Source of the DNA: Corylus avellana | Lineage: Eukaryota > Streptophyta > Magnoliopsida > Fagales > Betulaceae | Length of the DNA: 64,000 nucleotides | Reading direction: 5' to 3' | NCBI RefSeq assembly: GCF_901000735.1 | Contig: NC_081544.1 | Span: 34,671,235 to 34,735,234, forward strand | Shown here: positions 45,075 to 56,177 of the stretch, piece by piece | Numbering within the stretch: position 1 is the first letter of the stretch | Layout of the letters: the number at the start of each line of letters is the position of its first letter | Notes under the pieces: generated by a model | What the model saw: only the letters and a program-made list of their open reading frames with translations | Database searches by the model: none | What the model was told of the DNA's origin: nothing | Made by a program: the position numbers and the translations under genes

Positions 45075-48000
45075 ATGGACCCCGCTACCTCACGCCCCGC
45101 TGTAGTCATCGACAACGGCACCGGGTACGCCTCTATGCATTTCTGCATTTAAACACTCAGTTGCATATGTATCGTATATAGGCGCACAAACTGTTTGACG
45201 AAATGCCCTTCCGGGTATCCCTTAAACCTTTTCTTCTTGTACCACCTGTTTGACGGAACGCCCTATTGGTTTCGCTTAATTTTTCCTATAATCATGTGGG
45301 TTTGTATGTATTTAATTTATACCACCTCACAGTCACACCAGCTGTTTGACAAAATAATTTAATCAATTTGGTTTTCTATAAGTTCTCTACCTTTTTTCAT
45401 TGCAGTTATACTAAGATGGGATTCGCCGGTAACGTTGAGCCGTGCTTCATCGCTCCGACAGTAGTTGCCGTGAACGAATCGTTTCTGAACCAATCACGGA
45501 GCTCTTCCAAAGCCAATTGGCTAGCGCAGCACAGTGCTGGCGTAATGGCCGATCTAGACTTCTTCATAGGGGACGAGGCGGTTGCAAGATCTCGATCTAG
45601 CAGTACTTACAATCTCAGCTATCCGATTCGGCATGGGCAGGTGGACAATTGGGACGCAATGGAGCGGTTCTGGCAGCAGTGTATATTTAACTATTTGCGG
45701 TGTGATCCAGAAGATCATTACTTTCTATTGACCGAGAGCCCGCTTACTGCACCAGAGAGTCGCGAGTATACTGGTGAAATTATGTTCGAGACGTTCAATG
45801 TTCCTGGGCTTTATATAGCGGTTAATTCGGTGCTCGCTCTTGCGGCTGGGTACACGACGTCTAAGGTTGGTTTCGACGTTCAAGAATTATATTGTATTTT
45901 TTGGATTTAGAAGCTGAGGATTAACTGGTTTTTGTTAATTTCAGAATGATGTTCAATTTAGCCCAAAATGAATTAGAATAGTGGAATTATTGAATTCGAT
46001 TGAAATTATAGTTTATTCATTTGGGCGAGTACTACTACAAAGAGAGTTTGTTAAAGTTGATTGAGAATTCGATAGAGCCCCCCTGTCGTGTTGAGAAATG
46101 ATAGTAACAAACTCATTTACTATTCTTTGAGTGAAAAATATGTGATTCTTTTTTTTTTTTTTAATGATAATTCTTAACTTCTTATTTGTTGAGAAAACTT
46201 ACACGGAGGAGTCGGAGATAAGGCATTCAAAAAAAACACCTGTATGATACAGCTACACACTCACATCTGGTCCTCATAACAACATTACAGGTGCACCGCG
46301 CAAACATTATATGCTCACTCATAGACTCAAACTTAGGCTATCTCAAACTCACGCTTCCACAAATCAGCCAGACATTCACATGGAAGCACCTTGCTTCACA
46401 TTAAATGCAATGTTGGAACAAGGGTTCCAATAGGTATATGCATGCGGGTTTTAGCCAACCTGAAGGTCCAGATTGTTCCATAAAGGTTGTGACATATTTT
46501 CAAGGATGAATATCTTGTAAGTGGGAGAAAGGGAGGAGAGAGGAGGCAGTAATGCGATTTCTAGAGAGAGCATAACTAACACTTTTTTAATTCTGTTCCC
46601 AGAGAAAGGGGGGAGATACCAGCTTGATGAAGCTCTTGTTATAAGATTTCTTTAACAATATAGCATATTAGTCATACAAACTCTGTTATGCACAGCTTCA
46701 AACCATTAACTCATACACCTTCTCTTTTAATATATACGTTTCTGGCAAATGAAAACCAGAATGAAATTACTAATCTGCCAAGTATGTTGTGTTGCTCGGA
46801 AACTTGGCAGGGGTTGTTTTGTTTTGTTTTGTTTTTTCTGCTGTTTTTTATTGTTATTAATACAGAGTAGATTGGTTTTGTTGATATTATGTACTTCCAT
46901 TAAAGAGTTCTTAATTTTGTGACTGAAATCTACATATATCGGTCTATCTATCTAGATCTCTGTACACATGCTTCTTTCTACTGTTATCATCAATATTTAT
47001 TTGATTTTTTCCATTTAGATTGACCTACAGTTCTTCTTAGTGTGAGATGACAGGGGTTGTGGTGGATGTTGGAGATGGGGCTACTCATGTTGTACCTGTT
47101 GCAGATGGTTATGTCATTGGGAGCAGCATTAAGTCAATTCCTTTTACTGGGAAAGATGTTACTCTTTTTGTCCAGCAGCTTATGCGGGTATGTTCCCTTT
47201 GAATCTCATCATACAAACTGTAAGTTAATTGGTTATTCTGGCTTTGTTTGGAAGGTAACTGTTGTCAAATGTGTACCTATTATTGCATCCCTGTTATCAC
47301 AATTTTTTGTTGGCAAAGATTCCAAAGCCATAATGAGATTTATTTAGGTTGTAAAATTTGAAGACCGAGTTATGATGAAGAGTCGTAACTTAGACATAAT
47401 TTCTTCTGAGTTGCAATTTTAATTAGCAATAAACAAATGAACAATGCCATGAAATAACAATAAAGGTTTGCTGTTGGCTTCTATAGCAATGGGCATTCCT
47501 TAGATGTAATTCCTGGAATACCTTGGTCTTAATTTTCAGGACCTTATTAAAGAAACCCCTCATCATTAGATTCATATGGGCTGGATTTATAGAATGCCAT
47601 CAATTCAACATATCAGTGAATTGATATCTAAGAGAAGAAATTGTGGTCCATTTGACAGCTTATTGTCTGACCCTCCTCGCTGTTAGATTTGTATGGATCT
47701 GTTTTCATGAATATATAAAAACGATAAAATTTTGAACTCCTTTCGATGAGTGATTTGTGCACTCTTTTGTTTCATGTAGGAAAGAGGGGAGAATGTGCCC
47801 CCTGAAGACTCGTTTGAAGTAGCTCGGAAAGTGAAGGAAATGTATTGCTACACTTGTTCAGACATCGTCAAGGTGAGTTTACTTTTATAGCAGTTTGAGT
47901 CGAACAAATCTTACTACAATTGGTTGCATTTTTTCTTTATTACTTTGTCCTGGGCATTGTATTGCAGGTTTAAAGCTCTTCATATTACTTTCTCCACTCG

Positions 48001-50654
48001 GCTATTGTGGGAATCTGAATATTCAATCTAGAAATTAATTGATGATAACTCTCATTTCTCCAATGATTTCAGGAGTTCAATAAGCATGATAAAGAACCAG
48101 CAAAGTATATTAAGCAATGGAGAGGCATTAAACCAAAGACGGGGGCACCATACTCTTGTGATATCGGCTATGAACGATTTCTTGGCCCTGAGGTTTGATC
48201 TATCTTATCTTTGACTCTCTCCTCTGTCCCAACACCTCAGTTAATTCTACTGAATGAACATTGGGTGGTTGTCCAAACTTAATGAGCTATATAGTCTTGA
48301 TTACTTAAAAAATTTAAGCAACCATGTTGTTCACTATGATGTTGGTAGGAGCTGGCAATGGGGACCTGTTATAACCATAGGATTTGGTTTGTTTTAGCTG
48401 TCTCACTAAATTTGCCCTTATATAAGTGTCTCCGTGTTAATCACTTAATAAACCATAAGCAGATAATTCCAGTTCTGGGTTTTCTGGTAGATGTTCAATG
48501 GAGTTGTTATTTCGTTTTCAGTGATTGATCCGTTATAATGAAATGTTCACTCATAATTTTAGCCTTGACAATACCATTTTTGTTGATCCCGGTTGTCTTA
48601 AATTGATATTCCACATGGCCTGTTGGATGCCTTATCTACTAGAAATACCAATCCAGCACAATGAGGTTGGGTGAATCCCAGATTAGCAGGTATATAAATT
48701 TCAGGAGATCTTCATATACTTCCATCTGAGATTTAACCATGCACAGTCTCGTCAAGGTGTTAGCAACATACATTAGATTAATCTTCTCAAACAATTAGAG
48801 CCAACTCCTTCATTTATGGAACTAAAAGATGAGGAAGTTTACCCTTGATGTAAATTCTCCATGTTTTCAAGTTTTGGCTTTGGTGACTCTATAGGCAGGC
48901 TCTCATTAACTTTAAATGTCAGTGATACAATTGCAAAGATTATGTTTCCAAGAATCATGATATAAAACTTGGAGAACATTTATGAAAGAGGTTGAAAATA
49001 ATACACTGGTGAACTTTGGTGCTTTTAAATAGCTTTTCACCAACTGCATGCTGCTGAACTTTGTTCTGGTGTCTTATAGGTTTTCTTTAATCCTGAGATT
49101 TATAGCAGCGAGTTTACTACCCCTTTACCGGCTGTAATCGACAAGTGTATTCAGTCTGCACCAATTGACACAAGAAGAGCTTTGTATAAGGTGAAGTACG
49201 AAGGCTCTGAGAAAATTATTCAAACTTTATTCTTGGATGTGTTATATTTCAATGGAATAATATTCATAAAAAAATATTCCAATGGAATAGAGAGAGTAGG
49301 TATGTTGGAAGGTTGATATGTACTGATGTTGGCTTGTACAGTTACAACTGTATTTTTTAGTTGTGTTAAATAGATCTTGAGATTTAGGTGGATTGTATTT
49401 CCATTTATCAATTTCTTATTACTTTTTTGCCATAATTTCTTTTGACTATCCATAACCCAATAGTCGTTAACTTAAGATCATGATTGTTTAAACTTCTGGG
49501 CTGTGGCATGGATATTTCTCTTTCGATCCATCATATATGGTTATTTGAATTGCTTTTGTTTCGAGGTTCAAATGCTATCCTATACTTTTATTTTTGTGCA
49601 GTAATGAAAGGTTATTGTTACCTTAAAACAAGGGTTATTGTTGTATGCCCTCTTGCGTTTTTGAATTTTCTCAAGTTTTGCTGTGTGTATAATAATTTAC
49701 TTTACAACTCATTGATTTTGTTTTTGCCCCCCTTTATTCACAGAATATAGTGTTGTCTGGAGGCTCAACCATGTTCAAGGACTTCCACAGGAGGTTGCAA
49801 CGGGATCTTAAGAAGATTGTGGATGCCAGGGTTCTTGCATCAGAAGCTCGATTTGGTGGGGAAGTAAAAGTAAGAATCTTTAGTTTATGCTTTTTTCTTT
49901 GTTTTGTTATATATTGTGGCTAATCATGATATGAAAAGGCTGAGCATTTTTTCTTGGTGCCCTTTTGCTCCCTTCCTTCTGGGCCTTCAGTCACAACCAG
50001 TAGAAGTCAATGTAGTCAGCCACCCAATCCAGAGATTTGCAGTTTGGTTTGGAGGTTCTGTGCTTGCATCGACTCCCGAATTTTTCGCGGTATGAATTTT
50101 TCGCTCACATGTGAATGGACCGAAACAATAATGATTGCTATAAGTTTACCTCTCTCACATGAATCCTCGAGTTTGTATTCTGCTGTACTGTAGAAGGCAT
50201 GTTGGTGCAGTTGACTATACCGCCTTTTAGTGTTGCCTATTACCTGTTCAACCCAATTATTTAGTTAAATGGGATTGTCTTGCATGTCCCTTCTCAAGAG
50301 TCAAGGGGGGCCATTTCATAGGTATCAGAGAAGACAATAACATGGACACTTAAAACAGATTTAAAATTCTAACGAGCTTACTTAAAAACCAGCTTACCTC
50401 ATTTGACTTGTTCTGATCACTTATACAGAAATAAGAAATAAGAAGTTAATTTCAGTCATTGTAGCTTTTGACACTTGTGATTCATTGATTGTGCTCACCA
50501 ATGATGTCGCCCAAGTTGAAATATTCTGTGTCTGAATCTTTTTTTTTGACTGGAAGTTGTGCTACATGTGCAGGCTTGCCATACAAAAGCTGAATATGAG
50601 GAATATGGTGCAAGCATATGCCGAACTAATCCTGTTTTCAAGGGGATGTATTGA
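45075..50654 (+). CDS. ARP3: Actin-related protein 3 (ARP2/3 complex subunit)
   Basis: Exons 45075-45124, 45406-45865, 47041-47187, 47780-47872, 48073-48192, 49080-49190, 49744-49869, 49991-50089 and 50574-50654 give 428 residues, matching plant ARP3. The actin fold is recognisable. The N-terminal phosphate loop ([18 protein letters not shown]) is split by intron 1, and [40 protein letters not shown] and [20 protein letters not shown] follow. The ARP3-type C-terminus is [18 protein letters not shown]...[19 protein letters not shown]. Family knowledge: with ARP2 and five ARPC subunits it nucleates branched actin filaments; in Arabidopsis ARP3 (DISTORTED1) shapes trichomes and pavement cells. 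The start is the first ATG giving [16 protein letters not shown] run of A (about 50659-50677) directly follows the stop in the 3'UTR. Confidence 0.97.
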
Positions 50655-50879
50655 TGCCAAAAAAAAAAAAAAAAAATCATTTTGGCTGATCTTGATTTTG
50701 TGATTGAGATGCGCAATGGAATGCCTCATCATTTCCAGTTTCCATATGCACCTCAGCTCACTCCCTGGACCCTTATCGTCCTTGGCATTCATGCTTTCTT
50801 GGGTTGGTGAGGAGGTGGTGTAAAATATATTTAGTTTCATTTTTGTAAGAATATGGGTTTCCTGTATCCATTCTTTCAT

Positions 50880-51540
50880 TAGGGGGTCACAGTTCTCTTA
50901 GCAGCCAATGGGGAAAATGGCCGTTGTTATCTGGGTAAACGTTAGCCGAGCTGTTATGCATTTTTAGGTAGTGTTTGATAAAGATTTTTTGTTTTTTTTG
51001 AATCAAGTGCATTCTTAGTCACACTCTATCCTGCGATTCTCAATTTCTAGTAAAAGATTTTTTATTTTTTTATCAGTGTACATGATATCACGTTATTTTA
51101 AAATTTTAAATGATGTGATAATATTTTTATTAGACTTGTGAAATCTAGTCTGCCCCATGAAATAAATGGAGGGCTGCTTTGCCTCTGAGTCTCATTTCGT
51201 GTGTTTATCCTTAATTGCATTGCCATGATCGGAATCTCATGAAACGGATGCTATCTACAAGCAATACTGCATTCAGCCAATCATTCATAAACTCTCAACT
51301 CTCATGATCTTATCCACTTCTTACATATAAACAGTTTAATTTGACCGTATTGCCCCTGGGCTGCTTCAATATGAAAAATTCTCTTTAGAAATCTTCTTTT
51401 AAACAATATTTAATCACAACCGTTTAGAAGAATATATGCATGCCAATTTTGTATATGGATCCGGTGCAGTAACCTGATCGCCCCCAAACCCTGAGTTCGG
51501 TAACTTAACAACACTGATTTTTCCTCCTTTATTTTGTAGG
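50880..51540. other. Intergenic, no gene seen
   Basis: AT-rich DNA downstream of the ARP3 3'UTR. Only short, domain-free open frames. Confidence 0.5.
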
Positions 51541-51544
51541 CTAA

Positions 51545-52421
51545 TTTGAGATTGCGTTTGAGAGGTATAAAAAGTCTATTTAAAAAAAAAAAGTATCCAT
51601 TTGATAAAAAAATTAGGAGAAATTTCACTAAGGCCCTCTGAACTTCCGGCCGATTTTGCAGACCCCCCTTGAACTTTAAAAACTCTCATTTTGGACCCTT
51701 AAACTTGCATTTTCTCTCACTTTAGACTCATCTATTAGTTTTCAATGTTAAATGCCCATTATACCCCTACCCAGCCCACTTGAAATTCCAAAAATGCCCA
51801 AAACTATAGCACCCACCCTAGCCCAAAACAACACCGTTTTGGGCATTAATTTCTTTTTTTTTTTTAAAAAAAAAAAAGCAAAGAAAAAAGAAAAAGAAAA
51901 AAAAAAAAAAAAAAGGAAAAAAAAAGGGGAGAAGGATGAGACTTGGCTAAAATAAGTTAGTCGGCACAGTTCACCAACTCAGGAAACTCCTGATATTCTC
52001 CGTTTAAATTGCTTTTATTTTTATTTTTATTTTTTTAAAATAATAATTAATGCCCAAAACGACGTCGTTTTGGGCTGGGTGAGTTGTAATTTTTAGGGAT
52101 TCAAAACGGTGTAGTTTTAACGAGGGGTATAATGGGTATAAAAAATTCAAACCGTTAAATCTAACGTTGAAAATTGACGGAGGGGTCCAAAGTGAGAGAA
52201 AATGGATGTTTAAGGGTCCAAAATGAGAGTTTTTGAAGTTCAGGGAGTCTGCAAAATCAGCCGAAAGTTTAGGGAGCCTTACTGAAGTTTCCCCATAAAA
52301 TTAAAATAAGTTTTTAAGGGTTTAAAACTTAAAAATGGTTAAAATGTAGTTTTAATAAAATCTTAAAAATGAAATTTTTGTTTAAAATTTTTAGTTTTTA
52401 AACATAATTTCATAGAGGCTT
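51545..52421. mobile_element. hAT-like MITE split by a nested MULE-type MITE
   Basis: The left part (51545-51606; ATTGCGTTTGAG then GTATAAAAAG) and right part (52304-52421; CTTAAAAATGGTTAAAATGT then CTTAAAAATGAAATTTTTGT) together match the single MITE at 5645-5870. The intervening 679 bp is an independent element with its own terminal repeats and target duplication. The right terminus is diverged, so the outer limits are approximate. Confidence 0.65.
51616..52294. mobile_element. Long-TIR Mutator-like MITE, 679 bp, inserted in an older MITE
   Basis: Inverted arms of about 230-250 bp start GGAGAAATTTCACTAAGG on the left and, on the minus strand, GGGGAAACTTCAGTAAGG on the right. They share GATTTTGCAGAC, AAAACTCTCATTTTGGACCC and TTTTCTCTCACTTT. 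The flanks are AAAAAATTA (51607-51615) and ATAAAATTA (52295-52303), a 9-bp duplication with one mismatch. The centre is an A-rich tract. A perfect 24-bp palindrome centred on GACGTC lies in the right arm (52052-52075), with a near-palindromic counterpart in the left arm (about 51822-51846). No coding capacity. Confidence 0.85.
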
Positions 52422-53200
52422 TTACTATACTATTTGAATAGTTGATTTTAAATTAAAGAAAACTTTCAAATCCATCAATTCCACGGCCTAAAAAAAGAGA
52501 AAATTGGCACCTCAATGGCATTCATCTTACATCACTTGGTCCTTCTTCAGGTCTCATCTATTATACGTCACTTCAAGTAGGTTACAATGTCGATGGTCAT
52601 TGAAATTACTGCTTTATCCCCCTTCACCTGTCTCTCTCTATCTCTCAACAAAATGGCAAATTCAAGTAACAGTTGGGTGTCAGGTTTTCAACGCAGGGCA
52701 GGCCACGATTTACTGTAACTACAATCTAGCAGCTGGTTTGAACAACATATAAATTTGTAAACTAACCCTATAAATGTGAAAATAATAATAGGTTTTATAT
52801 TTTTTTTAGAGTGTATAAGAATTACATGTTTTTAGAACATATTAATTTGAAGGAATTTTCTTTCACACAGATTGGAAAAAATAATTTTTTCAAAAAAAAA
52901 AAAAAGATATAAATGGGCTTTAATGTACAAGAGTGGAATTATTGTAACATTAATTTAATTAGACATAACTATATTATTAGTTTTATATTTTAAAATAAAA
53001 CAACATATGCTATTAATTTTTCTTTTATCCAAAGCAACATGGTAAAAATAATATCTACTGGTCTATTTAGAATGTTAGAAAGAAGTGACTCAGATTTGAT
53101 CTACGAGAGACCCCAATGGTATCACTGTAGGGCACAACATGTTAAAGAAATATAAAAAGAAGAAAAACAAAAAACGCACTTGAGAGAGATGAGAAAAGGG
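52422..53200. other. Intergenic, no gene seen
   Basis: AT-rich. Short open frames (for example 52504-52752) lack domains. Confidence 0.5.
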
Positions 53201-53264
53201 GGAGGTAGCGGGCGTGCTTGTCTGACCCTTGGAAGCTGAGAGCCCAAGAAGAAGAAGAAAAACA

Positions 53265-54178
53265 GTAAGAAAAACCTCTCTGAATCTGTATCCACACGTG
53301 ATAATTAGCCCTTTTTTGTTCGTTCATTCATTGTGTTTTCTTTTTTTTTTCGTATGTCTAAGCTGCGGGTTAGATATAAGATATGTTTTGCAATGTTCTA
53401 ATCTGAAACTCTGGTGGGTGTTTGTGATTTTGGGTTTCTTCTGCGGAATTTCCGAACTACGAATCGCGAATTTGCTTTGCCTTTTTGGAATTTTATAGCG
53501 GGGTTATTTGGGATTTCTTACAATTTTTAAGGTCTTACGAGGTAAACAAATTGGGAACTTCCTGTTTTTCCGTTGTGTTAGGACAGGGGTATCTGATTTG
53601 AGTCTTATTTCTATGACTTACGACATACTGTAGGTACGTGGTTTTGGTTGTGATTTCATTGATTTTGTAGGCTGGGTTTTGAAGATTTATCGTTTTTGTT
53701 TTTTTGACATCATGGCAGGGGCAATTAATACTGTGATCATCATCAGTTTCCGAGACTTTTTTTTTTTTTTGGGGGGGGGAGGGGTGGTGGATTTTTGATG
53801 TTTTGTATTTGATGGATCGCAGAAAGTGTATTCTTTTTTTGATGTACTTTTCCAGTAGGAGTAAGATATTTATAGTTCTCTTGTTCAAGGTGCTTAAGAT
53901 TTCGAGGCTGAAAAGTGATGTAAAGTAACATATGTAGGTTTATACACCGTCTAGTCAATGTTTTGGAGTTGTTGGTTTATGTAATTGATATTTGTATGAA
54001 TTTCATATATGATTTCGATTTTCATACATGGTTTAAAGCCATGGTGAATTCGCTCTGGGTGTCTTAGAGTTTTCACATCCAATACTAAATAGATCTATCT
54101 CTCTCTCCTTTGATGTTATTGTTGATGTGCAATGGGAGATGCGTTTAATAGTGTTTTTCCTGCTTATGTATAATATAG
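53265..54178 (+). other. Probable 5'UTR intron of the CFIm68-like gene
   Basis: A donor-like CA|GTAAGA at 53265 and a pyrimidine-rich stretch ending ATATAG at 54178 bracket about 0.9 kb of T-rich, intron-like sequence directly upstream of the intronless coding region. Only splice consensus and base composition support this. Confidence 0.4.
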
Positions 54179-54224
54179 GTGGAGATAGAGGTAATTTATC
54201 TTTAATATATTTTGGTCAACCTAT

Positions 54225-56177
54225 ATGGATCCAATGGCCGAAGAGCAAATAGATTATGATGATGAAGAGTATGGAGGGGCTCAGAAGACACAATATCAAG
54301 GAAGTGGAGCCATACCTGCCCTTGCAGATGACGAACTGATGGGAGAAGATGACGACTATGATGATCTCTACAATGATGTTAATGTTGGAGAGGGTTTCCT
54401 GCAGCTGCACCGGTCTGAGGCGACACTGCCACCTGCTGGTGTTGGCAATGGAGGACTTCAAACTCAGAAAACTGATGTTCCTGGGCAAAGAGTGGAGGCT
54501 GGGGGCTCACAAGCACTCAACATTCCTGGTGTTTCAGTTGAAGGCAAGTATTCTAATGCTGGTGCTCATTATCCTGAGCAGAAGGAGGGGCCATCTGCTG
54601 TTAAGGGCGCAGAAGTTGGACCTGTTAGTTATCCAGATGGGCCAGTCTCACACAGAGGTAGGGTTGTGGACATGCCTCATGATGCCCAATTTAAAAGTAT
54701 GGGGTTTCAAGGATCCACACCTGTGCCCCCCAATTCTGGGGCTGACCCTTCTGATATGCCTGGAAAAATTAGCAGTGAGCCCATGCCTGTGCTGAATTCT
54801 GGAACTGGTGGTCCTCGAACTGTTCCGCCTGCTAATCAAATCAGTGTGAATGTAAATGTCAATCATCCGATAGTTAATGAAAATCAGATCCGGCCCCCTG
54901 TAGAGAATGGTCAAACCATGCTGTTTGTGGGAGAACTACATTGGTGGACTACTGATTCAGAGCTTGAAAGTGTTTTATCTCAATATGGGAGGGTCAAGGA
55001 AATTAAGTTTTTTGATGAAAGAGCTAGTGGTAAATCCAAAGGCTATTGTCAGGTTGAATTCTATGAGGCAGCTGCAGCCACTGCATGCAAAGAGGGAATG
55101 AATGGTCATGCTTTCAATGGCCGAGCTTGTGTTGTGGCCTTTGCTTCTCCGCAAACATTAAAACAGATGGGAGCTTCATATGCGAACAAAAACCCACCTC
55201 AGACTCAGGCTCAACCTCAGGGAAGGAGGCCAATGAATGATGGTGCAGGGAGAGGGGGCAATATGAATTATCAAAGTGGAGATGGAGGAAGAAATTATGG
55301 ACGGGGTGGATGGGGACGGGGTGGACAGGGTGTACTCAACCGAGGCCCTGGGAGGGGAAGAGGAGGGGCCATGGGTGCAAGGAACATGGTTGGGAACAAT
55401 GGTGGAGTTGGAGGTGCCACTGGAGGAGGTTACGGTCAAGGCCTTGCAGGTCCTGCATTTGGGGGTCCTGCTGGTGGTATGATGAACCCACAGGGTATGA
55501 TGGGATCTGGATTTGATCCAACATATATGGGTCGTGGAGGCGGGTATGGAGGGTTTCCAGGTCCTGCTTTTCCTGGAATGCTTCCATCTTTTCCAGCTGT
55601 TAATACAATGGGACTTGCTGGTGTGGCACCTCATGTCAACCCAGCCTTCTTTGGTCGGGGAATGGCAGCTAATGGAATGGGAATGATGGGTTCTGCTGGA
55701 ATGGATGGTCATCATCCTGGGATGTGGAATGACACGAACATGGGTGGATGGGGAGGAGAAGAACATGGTAGAAGGACGAGGGAGTCAAGCTATGGTGGTG
55801 ATGATGGTGCTTCTGAATATGGGTATGGTGAGGCAAATAATGAAAAAGGAGTGAGGTCAAGTGCTGCCTCTAGGGAAAAAGAACGGGGATCTGAGCGTGA
55901 CTGGTCAGGAAACTCTGAGAGGAGGCCTCGTGAAGAGAGGGAACAGGACTGGGACAGGTCTGAAAGGGAGCCCAGGGAACACCGGTATAGGGAAGAGAAA
56001 GATAGTTATCGAGACCATCGGCCAAGAGAACGTGACGTGGGTTATGAGGATGAATGGGACAGAGGGCAGTCTTCTTCAAGACCTCGGAGCAGGTCCCGAG
56101 CGGTGCCGGAGGAAGATCGCAGGTCTCGATCTAGGGATGTTGATTATGGAAAAAGGAGACGCTTGCCATCAGAGTGA
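54225..56177 (+). CDS. CPSF6/CFIm68-like RRM protein of mRNA 3'-end processing
   Basis: A single 1953-nt exon encodes 650 residues. The acidic N-terminus (MDPMAEEQIDYDDEEYGG ... DDELMGEDDDYDDLYNDVNV) is typical of plant CFIm68/CFIm59-type proteins. The RRM spans about 231-307, with RNP2-like MLFVGEL and RNP1-like KSKGYCQVEF. A Gly/Met/Pro-rich low-complexity region (about 330-530) follows, then an RS/RE/RD-rich tail (REREQDWDRSEREPREHRYR; SSSRPRSRSRA) ending KRRRLPSE. Family knowledge: the large subunit of cleavage factor I pairs with the CFIm25 subunit, which binds UGUA, and helps choose poly(A) sites; the charged tail resembles SR proteins. The first ATG is used; a second in-frame ATG is three codons on. 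A long T-rich region follows the stop and may contain a 3'UTR intron. Confidence 0.93.
   Translation: MDPMAEEQIDYDDEEYGGAQKTQYQGSGAIPALADDELMGEDDDYDDLYNDVNVGEGFLQLHRSEATLPPAGVGNGGLQTQKTDVPGQRVEAGGSQALNIPGVSVEGKYSNAGAHYPEQKEGPSAVKGAEVGPVSYPDGPVSHRGRVVDMPHDAQFKSMGFQGSTPVPPNSGADPSDMPGKISSEPMPVLNSGTGGPRTVPPANQISVNVNVNHPIVNENQIRPPVENGQTMLFVGELHWWTTDSELESVLSQYGRVKEIKFFDERASGKSKGYCQVEFYEAAAATACKEGMNGHAFNGRACVVAFASPQTLKQMGASYANKNPPQTQAQPQGRRPMNDGAGRGGNMNYQSGDGGRNYGRGGWGRGGQGVLNRGPGRGRGGAMGARNMVGNNGGVGGATGGGYGQGLAGPAFGGPAGGMMNPQGMMGSGFDPTYMGRGGGYGGFPGPAFPGMLPSFPAVNTMGLAGVAPHVNPAFFGRGMAANGMGMMGSAGMDGHHPGMWNDTNMGGWGGEEHGRRTRESSYGGDDGASEYGYGEANNEKGVRSSAASREKERGSERDWSGNSERRPREEREQDWDRSEREPREHRYREEKDSYRDHRPRERDVGYEDEWDRGQSSSRPRSRSRAVPEEDRRSRSRDVDYGKRRRLPSE

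Noticed and set aside
44636..45148. 170-codon minus-strand open frame over the ARP3 leader and first exon
   Set aside because: It overlaps the true ARP3 exon 1 in antisense and contains a low-complexity Ser/Leu run from the GA tract.
55176..55766. 196-codon minus-strand open frame rich in His, Ser and Pro
   Set aside because: It is antisense to the Gly/Met-rich region of the CFIm68-like protein. The biased codons of that region keep the opposite strand open; no domain and no splice signals.
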